DNA of 11,428 bases from an uncultured Clostridia bacterium (lineage in GTDB: Bacteria > Bacillota > Clostridia > Christensenellales > Aristaeellaceae), in NCBI GenBank assembly GCA_934636425.1, contig CAKUAV010000101.1, positions 1-11,428 on the forward strand. The letters are read 5' to 3'. Under the pieces are notes generated by a model, which saw only the letters and a program-made list of their open reading frames with translations, searched no databases and had not been told where the DNA came from. Made by a program: the position numbers and the translations under genes. This document shows positions 7,465 to 11,428 of this stretch, piece after piece; position 1 is the stretch's first letter, and the number at the start of each line of letters is the position of its first letter.

Positions 7465-8208
7465 ATGGCGGCAGGAGAGCGTCGATATGCTCGGCGGGGG
7501 CGGGGCGGCGCGCGCTTTTTGATGCTCGTTGCGGCGCTGTGCGTGGCTGCACTGCTCATCAAGAGCCGCGTTTTTACGCTGCAGGAAATTGTCGTGCAGG
7601 GCAATGAAGCCTTTTCCGACGCAGAGATTGCGGCGCTTTCCGGCCTGATTCTGGGCGAGGATACGCTGAAAATCGAAAAAAGCCGCGTAAAAGGGAACTT
7701 TTCGCGCAATCATTATGTCGAATTGACCGAGATGGAAATTCTCTATCCGGATAAAGTGCTTTTGAAGGTCAGGGAGCGCCGGCCGCGCGCCGCGGTCAAC
7801 TGCGCGGGCGTGATCCTCGTGATCGATGAGGAAGGCGTCATTCTCGAACGGCTGGCGAGCATGCCGGCGGGCGATCTGATCACGGTCAGCATGAACGTGT
7901 CCCTGAGCGCGCAGGGGCGCACGATCGAGTCGAGCAGATCGGGCGAGCTGGAAGCCATGAAGCTGATCCTCGCCGGGCTGGACGCGCAGGGCATGGCGGG
8001 GCTCATTTCCGAGATCAACGTGCGCGACCGGTTCAACCTCTACATGGTTTCCGATACGGGCGTTCAGATCATACTGGGCGAAAAGGACGATCTGGACGAC
8101 AAGCTGGTATTGGCGCGGCGCGTTCTGGAGAAACTGACCGAGGAGGGCGTCATGAGCGGCGTTCTGGACGTATCGACGGGCAAAAACGCCGTGTATGCGG
8201 ATCGGTAG
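7465..8208 (+). CDS. ftsQ: Cell division protein FtsQ/DivIB
   Basis: Bitopic membrane protein of the divisome that, in known systems, binds FtsL and FtsB/DivIC and links the FtsZ ring to septal synthesis. The 247 residues begin with a short basic cytoplasmic tail (many Arg in the first 17), then one membrane helix at about 17-34. A POTRA domain follows at about 37-105 (starts FTLQEIVVQGNEAFSDAEI, ends VLLKVRERRP). The FtsQ beta domain at about 107-240 starts AAVNCAGVILVIDEEG and has VQIILGEKDDLDDKL near the end. Sequence conservation is low in this family, and the call rests on domain order and position before ftsA. The start ATG has GGAGGAGGGG at 7448-7457, a strong site 7 nt upstream. The stop at 8206 is followed by a 146-bp gap with a promoter, so ftsA and ftsZ may be expressed separately. 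Confidence 0.93.
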   Translation: MAAGERRYARRGRGGARFLMLVAALCVAALLIKSRVFTLQEIVVQGNEAFSDAEIAALSGLILGEDTLKIEKSRVKGNFSRNHYVELTEMEILYPDKVLLKVRERRPRAAVNCAGVILVIDEEGVILERLASMPAGDLITVSMNVSLSAQGRTIESSRSGELEAMKLILAGLDAQGMAGLISEINVRDRFNLYMVSDTGVQIILGEKDDLDDKLVLARRVLEKLTEEGVMSGVLDVSTGKNAVYADR

Positions 8209-8262
8209 GCGCGCCTTGTCATAATTTTAGGCGAAGCCGCCGTGAAAAGTTCATTAAAGCCC

Positions 8263-8291
8263 TTTTCAAGACCGCAAAAACCATGTATAAT
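8263..8291 (+). promoter_or_regulatory. Predicted sigma-A type promoter for ftsA-ftsZ
   Basis: A perfect -10 hexamer TATAAT (8286-8291) lies 17 bp downstream of TTTTCA (8263-8268), which matches the TTGACA consensus at four of six positions. It sits in an A/T-rich pocket of an otherwise GC-rich region, between ftsQ and ftsA. Transcription would start near 8298 and give a leader of about 57 nt before the ftsA ATG. Confidence 0.7.
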
Positions 8292-8310
8292 GGATAGGTA
8301 CCAATGTAAG

Positions 8311-8358
8311 ATGCAGGGGAACTGTTTCCCTGATAAGGCAGGCGATCAATTTCAATGA
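8311..8358 (+). CDS. Possible 15-codon leader ORF overlapping the ftsA start
   Basis: ATG at 8311 opens a frame reading MQGNCFPDKAGDQFQ. Its TGA (8356-8358) overlaps the ftsA ATG (8355-8357) as ATGA, a layout typical of translational coupling. ftsA has only a weak ribosome binding site of its own. Against it, this short ORF also lacks a strong site (only TAGGT at 8295-8299, at the edge of the predicted transcript), the peptide resembles nothing I know, and the same frame is open all the way from the ftsQ stop. It could be chance. Confidence 0.22.
   Translation: MQGNCFPDKAGDQFQ
8314..8332 (+). promoter_or_regulatory. Stem-loop in the ftsA leader
   Basis: CAGGGGAA (8314-8321) pairs with TTTCCCTG (8325-8332) around a CTG loop: eight pairs, one of them G-T. 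It lies between the predicted promoter and the ftsA start. The right arm CCTG (8329-8332) could instead pair with CAGG (8339-8342), so two exclusive folds are possible. A role in mRNA stability or translation control is inference only. Confidence 0.45.
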
Positions 8359-9554
8359 AAACGGTAGCGGCGGCGATTGAATTCGGAACGTCAAAAATCA
8401 TTACGCTGATCGCGGAGAGCGGCAGCTTTACGCGCTGTGAGATCATCGGATCGGGCACAGTGCCCTATTCGGGCTATTGCAACGGCGACTGGAACAACCG
8501 GGAAGAGCTGCTTTCCGCCATCGAGGCCTCCGTCCGTGCGGCAGAGGTCGAGGCCAAGCGCCGGATTCATGAGATTTATGTCGGCGTGCCCGGCGACAAC
8601 ATCAACGTCGTCACGGCCATCGGCGAGGCGGAAATCCTCTCCGAGGACGGCCGCGTGGGCGACGATGAAATCGCGCGCGTGATGGACGCGGCGGCCGATC
8701 AGCTCGATCTGGCGGAGAACGGCGGCCATGTGCTGCACAGAAGCCCCGCCTGGTTCAGCGTGGACGGCGGCAAGCGCACCATGTCGCCCATCAATTCAAA
8801 GGGCAAGACGCTGACGGCGCTGGTCTCGTTCATTCAGGCGGACGCGCAGTTCATTGAGGATACGCGCACGCTGCTGGCCGATCTCGACATCGAGGTCAAG
8901 GCCTACATGGCGCCGGCGCTGGGCTCGGCGCTGCTGCTGCTCTCGTTTGACGAGCGCGACCGCAAGCCGGTTTTGATCGACGTGGGCTATCTCAACACGG
9001 AGCTTTCTGTGATCGAGGGCGACGCCATCACATATCACACGACCATACCGCGCGGCGGCGGCGACGTCACCGCCGAGCTGGCGACGTCGCTGGAAACGAC
9101 GATGAACGAGGCGGAGACGGTCAAGCGGAATTACATATTCACGCCCGATCAGTTTGAGGAGCAGAGCGATCCTCAGGTCGAGCTGGAGGACGGGTCGGTC
9201 GTGGCGTTCCCCAGAAAGTTCGTCAGCGAGGTCGTCGAGCAGGAGACCGATCAGATCATCGCCTACATCAAGGAGACGCTCGATTACGCCGAGGAGCTCA
9301 TCACGCCCAAGTCGCAGATTTATGTGACGGGCGGCGGGCTGGTCAACATGCGGGGCAGCCGGGAATACCTGAGCGAAAAGCTGGGGCGGCCGGTCAAGAT
9401 CCCGATGGTGAAGGCGGCCCGGCTCAACAATCCGCGCTATTCGAACGCGCTGGGGCTGATGGATCAGGTCTTCGACGCTGTGGAGCAGCAGGCCTACAAC
9501 GCCTCGTCGCAGGGCGGCGCGCTGAGCGGCCTGAAGAACATCTTCAAAAAATAG
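8355..9554 (+). CDS. ftsA: Cell division protein FtsA (actin-like membrane anchor of FtsZ)
   Basis: Actin-fold protein that tethers FtsZ filaments to the membrane and recruits later divisome proteins. The 399 residues are family length. The phosphate-1 loop is IEFGTSKI (8-15), followed by the FtsA-specific 1C region (about 80-165). The phosphate-2 region reads LIDVGYLNTELSV (207-219), lacking the usual DIGGGT-like glycine run. PRGGGDVTAEL (232-242) and the adenosine-side motif VTGGGLVNM (324-332) are clear. The C-terminus GLKNIFKK (392-399) fits the short amphipathic helix that binds membrane. The start ATG at 8355 gives a good N-terminus, but upstream there is only AGG at 8340-8342 (12 nt away) or AAGG at 8335-8338, much weaker than the sites of the other genes here. 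ftsZ begins 44 bp downstream, and the two form the usual pair behind the promoter at 8263-8291. Confidence 0.95.
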   Translation: MKTVAAAIEFGTSKIITLIAESGSFTRCEIIGSGTVPYSGYCNGDWNNREELLSAIEASVRAAEVEAKRRIHEIYVGVPGDNINVVTAIGEAEILSEDGRVGDDEIARVMDAAADQLDLAENGGHVLHRSPAWFSVDGGKRTMSPINSKGKTLTALVSFIQADAQFIEDTRTLLADLDIEVKAYMAPALGSALLLLSFDERDRKPVLIDVGYLNTELSVIEGDAITYHTTIPRGGGDVTAELATSLETTMNEAETVKRNYIFTPDQFEEQSDPQVELEDGSVVAFPRKFVSEVVEQETDQIIAYIKETLDYAEELITPKSQIYVTGGGLVNMRGSREYLSEKLGRPVKIPMVKAARLNNPRYSNALGLMDQVFDAVEQQAYNASSQGGALSGLKNIFKK

Positions 9555-9598
9555 CTAACAAATGAACCTACCAAATTATATGACGAGGGGGATGCCTT

Positions 9599-10969
9599 GT
9601 GCTGGAATTTGATAATTCGGAAGTAAACAGCTCGGCCAAGATTAAGGTCATCGGCGTCGGCGGCGCGGGAACCAACGCGGTCAACCGCATGGTGGACGCC
9701 AATATTCAGGGCGTTGATTTCATCGCCGTCAATACGGATCTTCAGGCGCTCAATCTGTCCAAGGCGGGCACCAAGCTGCAGATCGGCGAAAAGCTGACCA
9801 AGGGGCTGGGCGCGGGCGCGAAGCCCGACGTCGGCTCTCAGGCGGCCGAGGAGAACCGCGAGGACATCGCCAATCTGGTCAAGGGCTCCGATCTGGTCTT
9901 CGTGACCTGCGGCATGGGCGGCGGCACCGGCACCGGCGCGGCCCCCGTGATCGCCGGCATCGCGCGCGATCTGGGCATACTGACCATCGGCGTGGTCTCG
10001 AAGCCCTTCCTGTTTGAGGGCAAGCAGCGCATGCGCAATGCCGAGGGCGGCATCGAGCAGCTCAAGAGCCGCGTCGATACGCTGGTCGTCGTGCCGAATG
10101 ATCGCCTGCTGCAGGTGGTCACCAAGGGCACGACAATGACAGAGGCCTTCCGCCTGGCCGACGATACGCTCCGCCAGGGCATTCAGGGCATCTCCGATCT
10201 GATCGCCGTTCCCTCGCTCATCAATCTGGACTTCGCCGACGTGCGCACCGTCATGCAGTCCGGCGGCCTGGCTCACATGGGCATCGGCGTCGGCAAGGGC
10301 GAAAACCGCATGGTGGACGCGGCGCAGCAGGCTGTGGAAAGCCCGATGCTCGAGACCGCGATCGACGGCGCCCGGGCCGTGCTCATCAACATCACCGGCG
10401 GCACCGACACCAGCATTCTGGACATCAACGAGGCGGCCATGCTCATCACGCAGGCGGCCGATCCGGAAGCGAACATCATATTCGGCGCGGGCATCGACGA
10501 GTCTCTCAAGGACGAGGTGCGCGTGACCGTCATCGCGACCGGCTTCGAAAAGACGCCGTTCAACAACGCGCGTCCCGAGACTGCGGCCTCTTCCGCCCGT
10601 CCCGATGTGGCGCAGCCCGTTCAGACGGCGCAGCCCATCCCGACCGCTCAGCCTGTGCAGCCCGCGCAGACGGCTCAGCCGGTCAGCGGCCAGGAGGTTC
10701 CCGCCTTCGTCAACGAGCCGCGCTATGTGATGCCCAACCGCGAGGAGACGCGCCGCGCGTCGCTCTATTCCGAGCGCACGAATTTCGAGCCGGCCGGCCG
10801 CAGCTATCAGCCCGCCGAGACGCAGCGCCCCGCCCGCGCGTCGCGCGATCCCTTTGAGGATGAGGATCCGTTCGAGAACGCGGAGCAGCCGGAAAAGAAG
10901 TCGGCTTCCCGCCGCGGCTTCTCGCCGGACATCCCGCCCTTCCTGCGCGGCCGTCATGGCAACAAGTAA
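9599..10969 (+). CDS. ftsZ: Cell division protein FtsZ (tubulin-like GTPase)
   Basis: Cytoplasmic GTPase that polymerises into the division ring. The start is GTG at 9599 with GAGGGGG at 9585-9591, 7 nt upstream; nearby ATGs are in other frames. The GTPase core spans about 12-318: [13 protein letters not shown] (19-31), NTDLQAL (45-51), the tubulin signature GGGTGTG (107-113), NDRLL (167-171), and the T7 loop NLDFADV (209-215) whose Asp residues activate GTP hydrolysis in the neighbouring subunit. The protein is long (456 residues) because of a ~125-residue linker (319-443). The linker begins with a Gln/Pro-rich, AQP-repeated part (338-365) and ends in an acidic patch. The conserved C-terminal peptide DIPPFLRGR (444-452), which binds FtsA and other partners, is followed by a short basic tail. 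It is last in the cluster; non-coding repeats follow. Confidence 0.98.
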   Translation: MLEFDNSEVNSSAKIKVIGVGGAGTNAVNRMVDANIQGVDFIAVNTDLQALNLSKAGTKLQIGEKLTKGLGAGAKPDVGSQAAEENREDIANLVKGSDLVFVTCGMGGGTGTGAAPVIAGIARDLGILTIGVVSKPFLFEGKQRMRNAEGGIEQLKSRVDTLVVVPNDRLLQVVTKGTTMTEAFRLADDTLRQGIQGISDLIAVPSLINLDFADVRTVMQSGGLAHMGIGVGKGENRMVDAAQQAVESPMLETAIDGARAVLINITGGTDTSILDINEAAMLITQAADPEANIIFGAGIDESLKDEVRVTVIATGFEKTPFNNARPETAASSARPDVAQPVQTAQPIPTAQPVQPAQTAQPVSGQEVPAFVNEPRYVMPNREETRRASLYSERTNFEPAGRSYQPAETQRPARASRDPFEDEDPFENAEQPEKKSASRRGFSPDIPPFLRGRHGNK

Positions 10970-10979
10970 ATCGTATTTT

Positions 10980-11012
10980 CAGGAGCGTTCCGTGTTATGC
11001 GGAGCGCTCCTG
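10980..11012 (+). terminator. Strong stem-loop after ftsZ, possible terminator or 3'-end stabiliser
   Basis: CAGGAGCGTTCCG (10980-10992) pairs with CGGAGCGCTCCTG (11000-11012) around TGTTATG, giving 13 pairs with one G-T. It begins 10 bp after the ftsZ stop, as expected for a terminator stem. However, no T-run follows on either strand; the first is at 11044-11051. It may act as a 3' barrier against exonucleases or with another termination mechanism. Its right arm is also the beginning of the first tandem repeat unit. Confidence 0.45.
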
Positions 11013-11428
11013 ACGCGTATCAGAAAGCGCGCATTGCGATTCGTTTTTTTTCAGATGCGTTCGGCATTTTGCGATGCGCGCCATGCCGGTCGTGACGGCA
11101 TCCGTCTTTCGACCAGCGGGGAGTTGGAAAACTCCCGCGTGCTGCAAATGCGGCCTTATGCGGAGCGCTCCTGACGCGTATCAGAAAGCGCGCATTGCGA
11201 TTCGGTTTTTTCAGACGCGTTCGGCATTTTGCGATACGCGCCATGCCGGTCATGACAGCATCCGTCTTTCGACCGGCGGGATGTGAAAAATTCCCGCGTG
11301 CTGCAAATGCGGCCTTATGCGGAGCGCTCCTGACGCGTATCAGAAAGCGCGCATTGCGATTCGTTTTTTTCAGACGCGTTCGGTATTTTGCGATACGCGC
11401 CATGCCGGTCGTGACGGCATCCGTCTTT
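10995..11428. repeat. Tandem array of a ~160-bp repeat (at least 2.7 copies, continues past the window)
   Basis: Unit 1 is 10995-11155 (161 bp), unit 2 is 11156-11314 (159 bp) and unit 3 is 11315-11428 (114 bp, cut by the window end). The first 49 bases of each unit are identical; the rest differs at scattered bases, in T-run length (8, 6 and 7 T at 11044, 11206 and 11364) and in one variable segment near the end. Each unit starts with TTATGC and the palindrome GGAGCGCTCC (11001, 11162, 11321). It also contains arms able to form a long stem around the T-run, an ATGCCG/CGGCAT hairpin and, in the two full units, a GC-rich hairpin before GTGCTGCAAATGCGGCC. A minus-strand open frame runs through the array, but unit lengths 161 and 159 put the units in different frames, so I read it as non-coding. 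No gene, tRNA or transposase is visible here, and the repeat is not one I can name. Confidence 0.93.

Noticed and set aside
6127..7713. 528-codon open frame on the minus strand across murA
   Set aside because: Antisense to murA and the start of ftsQ, Arg/Ala/His-rich, with no recognisable domain.
8209..8240. Terminator after ftsQ
   Set aside because: Only 4-5 bp stems (GGCG/CGCC, CGCCT/AGGCG) are present, with no T-run following on the + strand.
9494..10957. 487-codon open frame on the minus strand across ftsZ
   Set aside because: It is antisense to ftsZ, Arg/Ala/Gly/Leu-rich and without any domain; it is a composition shadow.
11020..11403. 127-codon minus-strand open frame with a 53-residue internal repeat over the tandem array
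   Set aside because: The period only mirrors the DNA repeat. Unit lengths of 161 and 159 bp and variable T-runs change the frame between units, so the peptide repeat is not kept, and no ribosome binding site or known fold is seen.
10995..11428. CRISPR array
   Set aside because: Units are ~160 bp and similar along their whole length; there are no short repeats alternating with unique spacers and no cas genes.

Overview
The window is a division and cell wall (dcw) gene cluster, all on the + strand. It comes from a GC-rich bacterium that is most likely a Gram-positive of the Firmicutes/Clostridia type. Three things support this: the penicillin-binding protein (PBP) upstream of murE ends in two PASTA domains (as in SpoVD/PBP2B), MurE carries the DNPR motif of meso-diaminopimelate-adding enzymes, and the order PBP-murE-mraY-murD-ftsW-...-ftsQ-ftsA-ftsZ resembles Bacillus and clostridial clusters. 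The genus cannot be named from the sequence.

Layout. Positions 2-619 hold the 3' end of the PBP; the window opens inside its KTGTAQ motif. Then come murE (662-2113), mraY (2131-3138), murD (3152-4528) and ftsW/spoVE (4556-5713), separated by 13-42 bp and each with its own ribosome binding site. A 485-bp spacer (5714-6198) with no convincing gene follows, where murG (and murB) sit in related clusters. It holds a terminator-like hairpin and a set of nested inverted repeats. After it lie murA (6199-7446) and ftsQ/divIB (7465-8208). A 146-bp gap carries a good sigma-A type promoter, a leader hairpin and a possible leader peptide whose stop overlaps the ftsA start. ftsA (8355-9554) and ftsZ (9599-10969) complete the set. 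From 10970 to the end there is no gene: a strong stem-loop leads into at least 2.7 tandem copies of a ~160-bp, highly self-complementary repeat that runs off the window.

How the genes work together. MurA starts UDP-MurNAc synthesis. MurD and MurE add D-Glu and meso-DAP. MraY moves the finished pentapeptide precursor to the lipid carrier. FtsW polymerises lipid II and the PBP crosslinks the strands. FtsQ is the membrane scaffold, FtsA anchors FtsZ to the membrane and FtsZ forms the division ring. MurG, MurB, MurC and MurF are not in the window and must be encoded elsewhere.

I found no sign of a defence, mobile or biosynthetic system here. The unusual parts are non-coding: the spacer in place of murG, the ftsA leader and the tandem array after ftsZ.
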